64,000 bases of DNA from JAYFQE01 sp034927345 (lineage in GTDB: Bacteria > Bacillota > Clostridia > Saccharofermentanales > UBA5734). A program made the translations under genes and the position numbers. Shown here piece by piece: positions 26,165 through 34,097 of the stretch; the first letter of the stretch is position 1; every line of letters begins with the position of its first letter. Location: contig JAYFQE010000004.1 of NCBI GenBank assembly GCA_034927345.1, forward strand, positions 189,119 through 253,118, in the 5' to 3' direction. The notes under the pieces are model-generated. The model saw only the letters and a list, made by a program, of their open reading frames with translations. It searched no databases and was not told where the DNA came from.

Positions 26165-26887
26165 ATGAGTTTGTACGATGATGCAAAATCGATTTCCCGA
26201 CGCGATCCGGCAGCAAAAGGAGTCTGGCAGGTTATCCTGTTATATTCCGGCTTCCATGCGCTGGTTTATCATAAGCCTGCCCATTGGTTTTATCAACACC
26301 ATCTATATTTCCTTGCACGTATGATATCGCAGTTCAGCCGGTTTATGACCGGTATTGAAATCCATCCGGGAGCGAAAATCGGCCACCGGCTGTTTATTGA
26401 TCACGGCATGGGTGTGGTTATCGGTGAAACAGCCGAAATCGGCGACGACTGTACGATGTATCACGGAGTAACGCTCGGGGGAACCGGCAAGGATAAGGGC
26501 AAGCGGCATCCAACTTTGGGCAATAATGTTCTGGTGGGGGCCGGGGCCAAGATCCTCGGCCCTTTTCGTATCGGTGATTATTCGATGATCGGCGCTAATT
26601 CTGTCGTATTGCATGAAGTGCCGGCCGAGGCAACTGTTGTGGGTGTTCCAGGCCGGGTTGTCAAACATCAGGGACGGCCGATCAGGCACAGCATTGAACT
26701 GGATCACGCCAATGCGCCGGATCCGCTCGAACAGGAAATATGCCGCTTGCTGCACCGCGTCAGCGCCCTGGAAAAACAAGCCGGACTGACGCCAAATCCG
26801 GTAACCCGGCCTTATTGTCCCGAAACGGGCGAGCAAATGGACGGATCCGGGAATGATCTGAATAATTCGAAACCGCAAACCGGATGA
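26165..26887 (+). CDS. cysE: Serine O-acetyltransferase
   Basis: A 240-residue cytosolic enzyme making O-acetylserine for cysteine synthesis. The short clostridial form shows LARMISQFSRFMTGIEIHPGA, then left-handed beta-helix hexapeptide repeats: LFIDHGMGVVIGETA, IGDDCTMYHGVTLGGTG, GNNVLVGAGAKILGP and VGVPGRVV, with catalytic Asp/His in FIDHG and MYHGV. ATG 26165 fits the family N-terminus (MSLYDDAKSISRRDPAA), with GGGGA about 9 bases upstream; ATG 26156 is possible. It precedes cysS as in Bacillus. Confidence 0.95.
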   Translation: MSLYDDAKSISRRDPAAKGVWQVILLYSGFHALVYHKPAHWFYQHHLYFLARMISQFSRFMTGIEIHPGAKIGHRLFIDHGMGVVIGETAEIGDDCTMYHGVTLGGTGKDKGKRHPTLGNNVLVGAGAKILGPFRIGDYSMIGANSVVLHEVPAEATVVGVPGRVVKHQGRPIRHSIELDHANAPDPLEQEICRLLHRVSALEKQAGLTPNPVTRPYCPETGEQMDGSGNDLNNSKPQTG

Positions 26888-26949
26888 AACCAATATCGTA
26901 ATTATCCGGTATAAAACAGACAGACGAGTGATCTGGAGGTATGAAAATC

Positions 26950-28368
26950 ATGTTGAAACTTTATAATACACAGAGTCGCGAAAAGGAAATTTTCGAACCC
27001 CTGGAACCTGGCAAGGTTAAAATGTATGTTTGCGGGCCGACTGTTTACAATTATTTTCACCTCGGAAACGCCCGGCCGTTTATCACTTATGATACATTGC
27101 GCCGTTATCTGGAATATCGGGGATATCAGGTCACATATGTCCAGAATTTCACTGATATCGACGATAAAATGATTAACCGGGCCAGAACTGAGGGAATTAC
27201 GATCAAGCAACTGGCAGATCGCTTTATTGAAGAGTATTTTACTGATGCCGATAAACTCAATATTCGCCGGGCCACTGTTCACCCGCGCGCTACCGAATGC
27301 ATGCCGATGATCGTCGGCTTGATTGAAACGTTGACAGCCAAGGGGTTTGCTTATGAAACCGAGGACGGCGTCTATTTTGATGTTAGCCGCCAACCTGATT
27401 ATGGCAAGCTTTCACACCATAATCTTGATGATTTGGAGAGCGGCGCCAGCGAGCGGGTCAGCGGTGAAGCCAATAAGCGGAACAGTATGGATTTTGCACT
27501 CTGGAAAAAGAAAAAAGATAACGAACCCTATTGGCCCAGCCCCTGGGGCGACGGGCGTCCGGGCTGGCATATCGAATGTTCGGCGATGATCAAACAGTAT
27601 CTTGGCGATACCATTGATATACACGGCGGCGGTCAAGATTTGATTTTCCCGCATCATGAGAATGAAATCGCCCAGAGTGAAGCAGCGAATGGCAAGCCGT
27701 TCGTCCGATATTGGCTGCATAACGGTTTTATTAATGTCGATCAGGAAAAGATGTCCAAATCAACCGGCAATTTCTTTACGGTCCGCGATTTAGCACAGCA
27801 ATTCGATTATTTAGTCCTGCGTTTTTTCATGTTAGGCGGCCATTACCGCATGCCGATCAATTTTACGACAGAGTTGCTGACTGCCGCCCAGAACGGCTGG
27901 AATCGGATCAAAACCTGCCTGGATAACCTCGATTTTGTTGCCGGACATGCTGCCGTGAATCCTGAAGGCGCCGAAGCGGAAGCTGTGAGTGCAGCCTTGG
28001 GCAAGGCGGGCGTTGATTATCGCCAAGCTTTTATCGAAGCAATGGACGATGATTTAAACACAGCAGACGCTCTGGCAGCTGTTTTTGAACTTGTCAGACA
28101 ATCTAACACCGCTGCCGCCTGCCCGGGGATTGATGCCGGCGCTTTGCGGAAAGCCGGCAGCATTCTCGCGGAGTTGCTGGATGTACTGGGGTTGCGGCCG
28201 GCTGAGGAAATGTCCGTACCGGCAGCGATCATGGCGTTGGTTGAAGCGCGGATCGCCGCCAAGAAGGCTAAAGACTACCAAAAGGCTGATGCCATTCGCG
28301 CGGAAATCCAGCAGCTGGGCTATATTGTAGCCGATACGCCGCAAGGTCCTAAGGTTAACCGCATATGA
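26950..28368 (+). CDS. cysS: Cysteinyl-tRNA synthetase
   Basis: A 472-residue class I synthetase. HIGH-like motif HLGNARP follows VCGPTVYNY with the zinc Cys; WHIECSAM and HGGGQDLIFPHHENEIAQSEA carry the other zinc ligands; KMSKSTGN is the KMSKS loop. The C-terminal ~170 residues are the helical anticodon-binding part. Start ATG 26950 (MLKLYNT) lies 9 bases past GGAGGT; ATG 26941 lies directly on that site. The stop overlaps mrnC (ATGA). Confidence 0.97.
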   Translation: MLKLYNTQSREKEIFEPLEPGKVKMYVCGPTVYNYFHLGNARPFITYDTLRRYLEYRGYQVTYVQNFTDIDDKMINRARTEGITIKQLADRFIEEYFTDADKLNIRRATVHPRATECMPMIVGLIETLTAKGFAYETEDGVYFDVSRQPDYGKLSHHNLDDLESGASERVSGEANKRNSMDFALWKKKKDNEPYWPSPWGDGRPGWHIECSAMIKQYLGDTIDIHGGGQDLIFPHHENEIAQSEAANGKPFVRYWLHNGFINVDQEKMSKSTGNFFTVRDLAQQFDYLVLRFFMLGGHYRMPINFTTELLTAAQNGWNRIKTCLDNLDFVAGHAAVNPEGAEAEAVSAALGKAGVDYRQAFIEAMDDDLNTADALAAVFELVRQSNTAAACPGIDAGALRKAGSILAELLDVLGLRPAEEMSVPAAIMALVEARIAAKKAKDYQKADAIRAEIQQLGYIVADTPQGPKVNRI

Positions 28369-28790
28369 TCATGCCGACTGCAGCAGGTGACCTGCGGGAA
28401 ACGCCCATATCGGTTCTGGCTTATATTGGCGATGCGGTTTATGAACTGTATGTCCGTCTTTACACCAGCAGTCACTATCAGGGTAAATCGGGCGCCTTGC
28501 ATCGCTTATCCGTTCACCTGGTCAAAGCCGGCGCTCAGGCGGAAGCTATGCAACGACTTATGGCTGTGCTGACTGACGAAGAGGCCGCTATTTTTCGCCG
28601 AGGCCGCAACAGCCAGCCCGGCAGTATGTCCAAACACGCGGATCCGGCGGATTATCTGATGGCGACAGGATTGGAAGCGGTCATTGGCTATTTGTACTTG
28701 AAAAGAGAAGAAACTCGCCTTGACCATTTGATGGCCATGATTTTGGAGGATAACACTCATGAACCAGCAGCCCAAACGGCCGCAAAATAG
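28365..28790 (+). CDS. mrnC: Mini-ribonuclease III
   Basis: A 141-residue RNase III-like nuclease without a dsRNA-binding domain, which matures 23S rRNA ends in Bacillus. LAYIGDAVYELYVR is the RNase III signature with catalytic Asp; QAEAM, RRGRNSQPGSMSKHADPADY and TGLEAVIGYLYLK follow the family pattern with a second acidic site. It overlaps cysS by 4 and rlmB by 32 bases, the conserved cysS-mrnC-rlmB unit. Confidence 0.93.
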   Translation: MIMPTAAGDLRETPISVLAYIGDAVYELYVRLYTSSHYQGKSGALHRLSVHLVKAGAQAEAMQRLMAVLTDEEAAIFRRGRNSQPGSMSKHADPADYLMATGLEAVIGYLYLKREETRLDHLMAMILEDNTHEPAAQTAAK

Positions 28791-29640
28791 GAAAGCACCC
28801 GGCCCGTCTCCCGCGCCAAATCCTGTTCGCGTTCCCTCGCCGGCGGAGCGGCAAGAAAGCGAGGCCGGTTCGCCGGATCGGCTTGAAGGCCGCAATCCGA
28901 TCATGGAAGCCATAAAGGCCGGCCGGACGATTAATAAACTATGGGTCGCCAAGAAAGAAGAAAAACCGGATCCGGTGCTGGCCAGACTGATTACATCAGC
29001 CCGTGAAGCCGGCGCGGTCCTCATAGAAGTAGAACGACGTGTTCTGGATCAGATGTCGGAAACCCATAACCATCAAGGCGTTATTGCTCAGGTCGCGGCA
29101 CATGAATATGTTGAGCTGGATGATTTGCTTGCCCGCTTGGTTGAACAAGGAACCAGCCCCTTCCTGTTAATATTGGCGGAGCTTCAGGAGAGTTATAATC
29201 TTGGCGCTATCCTGCGGATTGCCGATGCGGCCGGCGTACACGGAGTTATCATTCCCCAGCGCCGGTCGGTCGGCCTGGATGCGGCGGTAGCTAAAGCGTC
29301 AGCCGGAGCAATTGAACACGTGCCGGTATGCCGGGTGACCAATCTGACGCAGACTGTCCTCCATTTACAAGAAAGCGGTTTCTGGATCGCCGGAACTGAT
29401 GCGGCAGGAACCGTTGATTATCATGATGTCGACTGGCGGGGATCCATGGCGATTATTATCGGCGGAGAAGGCGATGGATTAGGTCCGGCGCTGCGCAAAC
29501 ATTGTGACTATCTGGTATCTATTCCCATGCACGGACACGTTAATTCACTTAATGCCGCGGTCGCTTCGGGCATTGTTGTTTTTGAAGCCGCATATCAACG
29601 CTGCAAGAAAGATAAAACAGACTCGCCGGGAGTGATCTGA
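28759..29640 (+). CDS. rlmB: 23S rRNA (guanosine-2'-O-)-methyltransferase RlmB
   Basis: A 293-residue SpoU-family enzyme. An N-terminal Pro-rich tail (about 40 residues) precedes the substrate-binding domain (RLEGRNPIMEAIKAGRTINKL). The SPOUT domain then shows LAELQESYNLGAILRIADAAG, SAGAIEHVPV, IIGGEGDGL and SIPMHGHVNSLNAAVASGIV, the knot motifs. GGAGG lies 9 bases before the ATG. The Pro-rich extension is longer than usual. Confidence 0.94.
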   Translation: MNQQPKRPQNRKAPGPSPAPNPVRVPSPAERQESEAGSPDRLEGRNPIMEAIKAGRTINKLWVAKKEEKPDPVLARLITSAREAGAVLIEVERRVLDQMSETHNHQGVIAQVAAHEYVELDDLLARLVEQGTSPFLLILAELQESYNLGAILRIADAAGVHGVIIPQRRSVGLDAAVAKASAGAIEHVPVCRVTNLTQTVLHLQESGFWIAGTDAAGTVDYHDVDWRGSMAIIIGGEGDGLGPALRKHCDYLVSIPMHGHVNSLNAAVASGIVVFEAAYQRCKKDKTDSPGVI

Positions 29641-29642
29641 AC

Positions 29643-30320
29643 GTGAAAAGTGAGCGGAACCAATCAGGATCAGATCAGGTTTGTCCATCTGATCAAGAAT
29701 TGATAGACCGGGTTGCCGAGAATGACAGCCAGGCTATGGAAATATTGTTGACCCGATATAAAGGATTGGTTCGGAGCAAAGCCGCGGCGATGTATATGGC
29801 CGGCGCAGATGCCGAGGATGTTATACAAGAAGGTATGATCGGTCTTTTTAAAGCGATCAGGGATTACAAATCGGAACATCGTGTCCCTTTTGCCGCTTTT
29901 GCCGCTTATTGTATCATGGCGCAAATCACAGACGCTGTTCGGCAAGCGTCCCGAAAGAAACATCAACTGCTTAATCAGTCAATATCGCTGCAAAGCTTGA
30001 CGCCGATGGCAGATTCGGATAATGATATGCCATTGTCCGATCATGTGGGAACATCAGCAAGCCTCGATCCGGAACAGGAACTGATGAATCGAGAGAATAT
30101 GGCCGATTTGACTTACTTTATTCAGCAAAATTTAAGCCCTTTGGAGCGGCAGAGCGTGCTCCTTTTTCTTCAGGACTTAAGTTATGTTCAAATCGCCGGA
30201 TGTTTAAATACTTCGGTGAAAACTGTTGATAATGCACTGCGACGAGCCCGAAAGAAATTTATGGCTTATCGTGAACAAGTCAATCCGTTTGCCTTGAAGG
30301 ACAAGGAGCATTTGTCATGA
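29643..30320 (+). CDS. sigH: RNA polymerase sigma-H factor
   Basis: A 225-residue sigma-70 family factor of the SigH/Spo0H group, which directs early sporulation and competence genes. Region 2 reads LTRYKGLVRSKAAAMYMAGADAEDVIQEGMIGLFKAIRDY; region 4 is LSPLERQSVLLFLQDLSYVQIAGCLNTSVKTVDNALRRARKK. GTG start, 2 bases after rlmB. In Bacillus yacP lies between rlmB and sigH; it is absent here. It overlaps the downstream lipoprotein gene by 4 bases. Confidence 0.93.
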   Translation: MKSERNQSGSDQVCPSDQELIDRVAENDSQAMEILLTRYKGLVRSKAAAMYMAGADAEDVIQEGMIGLFKAIRDYKSEHRVPFAAFAAYCIMAQITDAVRQASRKKHQLLNQSISLQSLTPMADSDNDMPLSDHVGTSASLDPEQELMNRENMADLTYFIQQNLSPLERQSVLLFLQDLSYVQIAGCLNTSVKTVDNALRRARKKFMAYREQVNPFALKDKEHLS

Positions 30321-31624
30321 AAAAACCGCAGCTGTTTGTCTTCTTTATTTTAATCCTAAGCACCTTGCTGCTTTCATCTTGTTCCGGCGCCGTTGATCGC
30401 TTGAACAGCTTGCTTCCCGACAGCTGGCGTTCCTTTGGACAAGGTCAGGCGAATAACGGTATGCTCTCAGATTACGAGCTGATACAGAAAACGGCTGATG
30501 CAATAAGCAGCAAGAGCGATATTGCTTCAACTTATGATAGTATTCCGGCAAAGCAGCTTGATGGTTTATCACAAGATCAGTTCCAACAATATATTGAATT
30601 TTTACGGCGTGGCATATCGGGCGAACTTGCTTCGTTTTCCCAAATGTCCGATGCAGAAGAAACGGAAATAAAAGAAGAAATTCTAGCACGTTTGCCTGAG
30701 CAGAAAACCCTGGTCGCCAATTTACAAGGTTTTTGGCTCTACTATCAGGAATCTGGCCGTGATGAAGCGAAATTTGGCGTTTTTATTCAATCATCCAAGG
30801 ATCAGCCGGCTGGAATATCAAAAGAATGGGTGGAAAGAATCCTCGATTTGCAGGATCTCTCATCGCTCTATTTTGACGCTATAGACCAATCCGATACAGC
30901 TGCTTTGGCTGTCCTTCTTAAGCCGCAGGCCTTGTCGCAGGACATTCTGAATTTACGCGCTCAACGAATCATTGATTTTTATCAGAACAATATCAGTTCC
31001 CGGTCATCTGATTTTAAGCTGACATATGCCAGAATGGATGGGATCGGATTCGATGAACTCGGCATAACGAATCCGGATCAGTCACAATCGGTCAGTCGTT
31101 CGATTGAATTGGTCGGTCAGCCGGATCGAAGCTGCCGGATCATTGACGTTATTCCGGATGTGATTAACACCGCCGATTTTCAGGTTTATTATACCGATAA
31201 ATACCTCATGCAAATCGGGCAGTATATCAAAGATGAACCGGTTCAGATTAAGTCGCGTGATTTGGAGAGTATTATCGGCGCTCCCTTACTTCATGACGAT
31301 ACGACATGCACAACGGCTGCCAACGGCACTCAGAGACTGATATTATCCTATCAAAGCCTGGATCTGAAAGCAGTCGGTTCCTGCTTCAGACACAGCCGCT
31401 GGAACGGTCAGATTATCGATATAAAAATACACGACCAGGCCTGTCATATCGGTTCCGGACTAAGACCGGGGCAAACGGTTGAGGATATCCTGTCGGTATA
31501 TCCATTCGCCAATGAAACCGGATATATAGTCCGCGGCAACACGGATGCCGGTGCTGTTCAATTACACTTTACAATTGAACAGGATGTAATATCGGCCATC
31601 GAGTTGACTTTACTGGACAGTTAA
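30317..31624 (+). CDS. Lipoprotein of unknown function
   Basis: A 435-residue protein with a lipoprotein signal peptide: MKKPQLFVFFILILSTLLL followed by SSC (lipobox LLSSC, lipidated Cys about 22). The mature protein would be anchored to the outer face of the membrane. Its N-terminal half is helical and polar (DYELIQKTADAI, QMSDAEETEIKEEIL); the C-terminal half alternates strands (QVYYTDKYLMQIGQYIK; GSGLRPGQTVEDILSVYPF), reminiscent of repeated SH3-like or beta domains. I do not recognise the family. It is translationally coupled to sigH (ATGA overlap). Confidence 0.8.
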   Translation: MKKPQLFVFFILILSTLLLSSCSGAVDRLNSLLPDSWRSFGQGQANNGMLSDYELIQKTADAISSKSDIASTYDSIPAKQLDGLSQDQFQQYIEFLRRGISGELASFSQMSDAEETEIKEEILARLPEQKTLVANLQGFWLYYQESGRDEAKFGVFIQSSKDQPAGISKEWVERILDLQDLSSLYFDAIDQSDTAALAVLLKPQALSQDILNLRAQRIIDFYQNNISSRSSDFKLTYARMDGIGFDELGITNPDQSQSVSRSIELVGQPDRSCRIIDVIPDVINTADFQVYYTDKYLMQIGQYIKDEPVQIKSRDLESIIGAPLLHDDTTCTTAANGTQRLILSYQSLDLKAVGSCFRHSRWNGQIIDIKIHDQACHIGSGLRPGQTVEDILSVYPFANETGYIVRGNTDAGAVQLHFTIEQDVISAIELTLLDS

Positions 31625-31642
31625 TGGGTCTGTTTGCAGTAA

Positions 31643-32407
31643 TTAAAGACCGCAGGGCACAAGCAGTTTCGTTTTCAGGCCGGCAATCGTTGCCGGATGA
31701 ACGCCGCAATAATTGATATAAGATTCAGCTGACTGATATTGGCGGTAAAAATGCCGCAATGTTCTTTGCATATTTTCCGGATTAGTGTTGAAAAAAATCC
31801 GGTCCTCGGAGGGTATCTGATCAATAAAGGTATCAAACCATGGTTTAAGCAAAGCGTGGCTGATCTTGTAATCGTCAATGACATCTTCTTCGCTGACACC
31901 GGCAAGAAGCAGAAGTAAAGCCGCAATAAGCCCGGTGCGGTCTTTCCCGTGTGAACAATTGAAGAAACAGGCGCCTTCCGGAGCATTGGCAAGGCAATTC
32001 ATAACTTTACCAATGGCCTGGTGGGCATTGTCCAGAATGTACATATAGAGATCAGATAAATCAATGGCCCGATCGCCTGTTTTTTGCTGTTTCAGCATGG
32101 CAATTTCACCATCCAGTTCATCACCAAGCAAAGGAATGTTGAAATAGGAAATTTCAGAACAATCCTTGAGATTATGCGGTTGTTGACGCAGTTCGCTTTG
32201 GCTTCGCAAATCGATAACCGTTCGGACCGGATAATGGAGCAGCAGCTGCCGATCATATTGATTTAGCCGCACCGGAGCGTCGGCTCGTAAAAAACGTCCC
32301 GATACGGTCCGGCAGCCGTCTAAAGCAAGATAACCGCCGAGATCCCGTACATTGTATAATGTTTGTAAGGGCAGACAGCGGGTTTTTGCTGAATATTGTT
32401 CAAGCAT
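31643..32407 (-). CDS. Tyrosine/dual-specificity protein phosphatase
   Basis: A 254-residue enzyme of the Y_phosphatase3 family (IphP/LipA-like). LYNVRDLGGYLALDG is the N-terminal family signature, TVIDLRSQSEL follows, and the P-loop FNCSHGKDRTG (HC-x5-R) contains the catalytic Cys and Arg. Such enzymes act on phosphotyrosine, phosphoinositides or other phosphates; the substrate is unknown. GGAGG lies 8 bases before the ATG. It is transcribed toward the lipoprotein gene; 18 bases separate the stops and no terminator is visible. Confidence 0.88.
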   Translation of the reverse strand: MLEQYSAKTRCLPLQTLYNVRDLGGYLALDGCRTVSGRFLRADAPVRLNQYDRQLLLHYPVRTVIDLRSQSELRQQPHNLKDCSEISYFNIPLLGDELDGEIAMLKQQKTGDRAIDLSDLYMYILDNAHQAIGKVMNCLANAPEGACFFNCSHGKDRTGLIAALLLLLAGVSEEDVIDDYKISHALLKPWFDTFIDQIPSEDRIFFNTNPENMQRTLRHFYRQYQSAESYINYCGVHPATIAGLKTKLLVPCGL

Positions 32408-32514
32408 GAAGCAACCTCCAATAGTGTATTGATCTGTTGAACAAAGCGTCAGATATCGATTACCCTAATTATAAACGGATTAGGATGAATGAAAAAGAGA
32501 GGTTCCCGAAAAAA

Positions 32515-33042
32515 ATGATTAACGAAACAGACATACCTGTAAACCTGACAAGCGAACCGGAAAAGATATCCGGTTTCGAGACGCCTGAACCGGTAATAGC
32601 GGTTATCCGCGTCGATGCAGACGCTTGCCCGGCATCGGTGAGACGTATTTTGGAACGGACAGCCCGGAAAAACCAGATCAGACTTGTTTTCTATATTGAT
32701 GACAGTCATGAATTGGAACCTGAATATGGAACAGTGATCAGGGTCGGGCAAGGGCATGATGCTGTTGACCTGGCCTTGGTTAATCAAGCTGCAGCCGGTG
32801 ATCTGATTATTACCCAGGATTATGGCCTGGGCGCTTTGGCATTGGCTAGAAAAGCGCTGGTGTTGCATCCAAGCGGTTTGGTTCTCGATGACGGCAATAT
32901 TGATCAACTTCTTTTTGAACGGCATATATCGGCCAGAATACGCAAAGCCGGCGGAAGAACCAGTCATCTTCATAAACGAACGACTGCATATGATCAATCA
33001 TTTGAGAAGCAACTGCAGTTGATGATCAAAAAAATCTTGTGA
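32515..33042 (+). CDS. YaiI/YqxD family (DUF188) protein
   Basis: A 175-residue protein. The conserved DUF188 pattern is clear: RVDADACPASVRRILERTA, HDAVDLALVNQAAAGDLIITQDYGLGALALARKA, VLHPSGLVLDDGNIDQLLFERH and RKAGGRTSHLHKRT. The fold resembles PIN-like nucleases, with Asp residues (DADACP, ITQDYGL) in a possible metal site; the biochemical role is unknown. The start is uncertain: ATG 32515 has GAGAGG 12 bases upstream; ATG 32485 is an alternative. Confidence 0.88.
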   Translation: MINETDIPVNLTSEPEKISGFETPEPVIAVIRVDADACPASVRRILERTARKNQIRLVFYIDDSHELEPEYGTVIRVGQGHDAVDLALVNQAAAGDLIITQDYGLGALALARKALVLHPSGLVLDDGNIDQLLFERHISARIRKAGGRTSHLHKRTTAYDQSFEKQLQLMIKKIL

Positions 33043-33068
33043 TTCGGGAAGAAAGAAGGGAAACAGTC

Positions 33069-33103
33069 AAAGATGCCGGATCGGCAAATGATCCGGCATC
33101 TTT
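33069..33103. terminator. Bidirectional terminator between YaiI/YqxD and L25 genes
   Basis: Perfect 14-bp inverted repeat AAAGATGCCGGATC/GATCCGGCATCTTT with a 7-base loop, between convergent genes. Short T/A tracts lie on both sides, so it can serve both. Confidence 0.85.
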
Positions 33104-33119
33104 GCATATGGACATAATG

Positions 33120-33701
33120 TTATTCTTCTGATTGAACTTCTTCAGTTTCTTCGGCAGGTTTTTCTTTGACGGCCTTGATGACTGCATAGATTTCTTGTTC
33201 GGGATCGAGTATTTTAATTTCGGCCGGAAGATGGAAATCGATAGCAGTAACGGTTGAACCCTGTTCCTTTTTAGCGATGTCGACGGTAACTACATCCGGC
33301 ATAAGCATCGGCTTGCCGATTACGGCAACCTCGTCTTTATAAACCTGTATCTGCAGCAAATGGCTTTCCAAATCATCGCGGCCGTGATAGGAAATCGGTA
33401 AAATCATCTTAACATCCTGCTCCGTTGAAACCAATTGGATGGAAGCATGAATGACTTTGCCGTCAACAGGATTCTTCTGCAATTCTTTAATAAAACCGAA
33501 TTTTTTCGCGTCTTCAAAATCGACCCATAATTTGGCGTTTGACCCGTGCCTTGTAATAATTCTATTTAATTCAATGGCTTCAAACTGCACGGAAGTCGAA
33601 GTGGTATCGTTCGCATTGAGGACGCCGGGAATGAAGCCTGCCCTTCTGGCCTTTTTGGGACTCTCGCTTCTTGTCATAGCCTTTAAGATAATTTCTTCCA
33701 T
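33120..33701 (-). CDS. rplY: Large ribosomal subunit protein bL25 (Ctc form)
   Basis: A 193-residue long-form L25 that binds 5S rRNA. N-terminal domain: RSESPKKARRAGFIPGVL and FEAIELNRIITRHG; then IKELQKNPVDGKVIHASIQLV; C-terminal beta domain DIAKKEQGSTVTAIDFHLPAEIKIL. An acidic tail (KEKPAEETEEVQSEE) ends the protein, as in Ctc general-stress proteins. It is monocistronic, bounded by the terminator on its 3' side. The start has AGGAG about 7 bases upstream. Confidence 0.92.
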   Translation of the reverse strand: MEEIILKAMTRSESPKKARRAGFIPGVLNANDTTSTSVQFEAIELNRIITRHGSNAKLWVDFEDAKKFGFIKELQKNPVDGKVIHASIQLVSTEQDVKMILPISYHGRDDLESHLLQIQVYKDEVAVIGKPMLMPDVVTVDIAKKEQGSTVTAIDFHLPAEIKILDPEQEIYAVIKAVKEKPAEETEEVQSEE

Positions 33702-33949
33702 AAAAATGACTCCTTTGGTTTATGCCGTGATGGGGAAAATGGCCAAATCATCGTTTTGATTGGTACTCGTGCTATACGAAAACGAATTTTTGCAATCGTG
33801 CGAATCTGGAACCCTATGGGCGGCTGCTTACTTGTAATATTAATTATAACACGATCCAGAGCACAATCATGCCTGATTATCTTTTTAATTCATGAACTCA
33901 ACTTTCCCGCAGACTTTTCATGATCATGATGATGTGCCGCCGCTCAATA
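33702..33949. other. Intergenic region between rplY and the proS promoter
   Basis: This A/T-rich stretch presumably holds the rplY promoter on the - strand. A TATAAT in that direction is at 33844-33849, without a clear -35 at standard spacing. I see no RNA motif (no T-box consensus) and no ORF with a ribosome-binding site. Confidence 0.5.
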
Positions 33950-33977
33950 TTGACAGTCTGTTTTTGAGGCGTATAAT
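33950..33977 (+). promoter_or_regulatory. Consensus sigma-A promoter of proS
   Basis: Perfect TTGACA (33950-33955), 16-base spacer and perfect TATAAT (33972-33977), giving a leader of about 110 bases before proS. Confidence 0.85.
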
Positions 33978-34097
33978 GATGCCAATTTAATCTGTTATGT
34001 TGTGATAGGCGTTCCGCCGTTATCTGAGTCCATTTTTTGATTGGGCGCTTTATTTATATATATCGAACCGGATTTATATCGGACAGGGGGAGTTCAG

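Noticed and set aside
34041..34097. Upstream in-frame ATG start of proS
   Set aside because: It lacks a ribosome-binding site, while TTG 34098 has GGGGGAG at proper distance and fits the family N-terminus.
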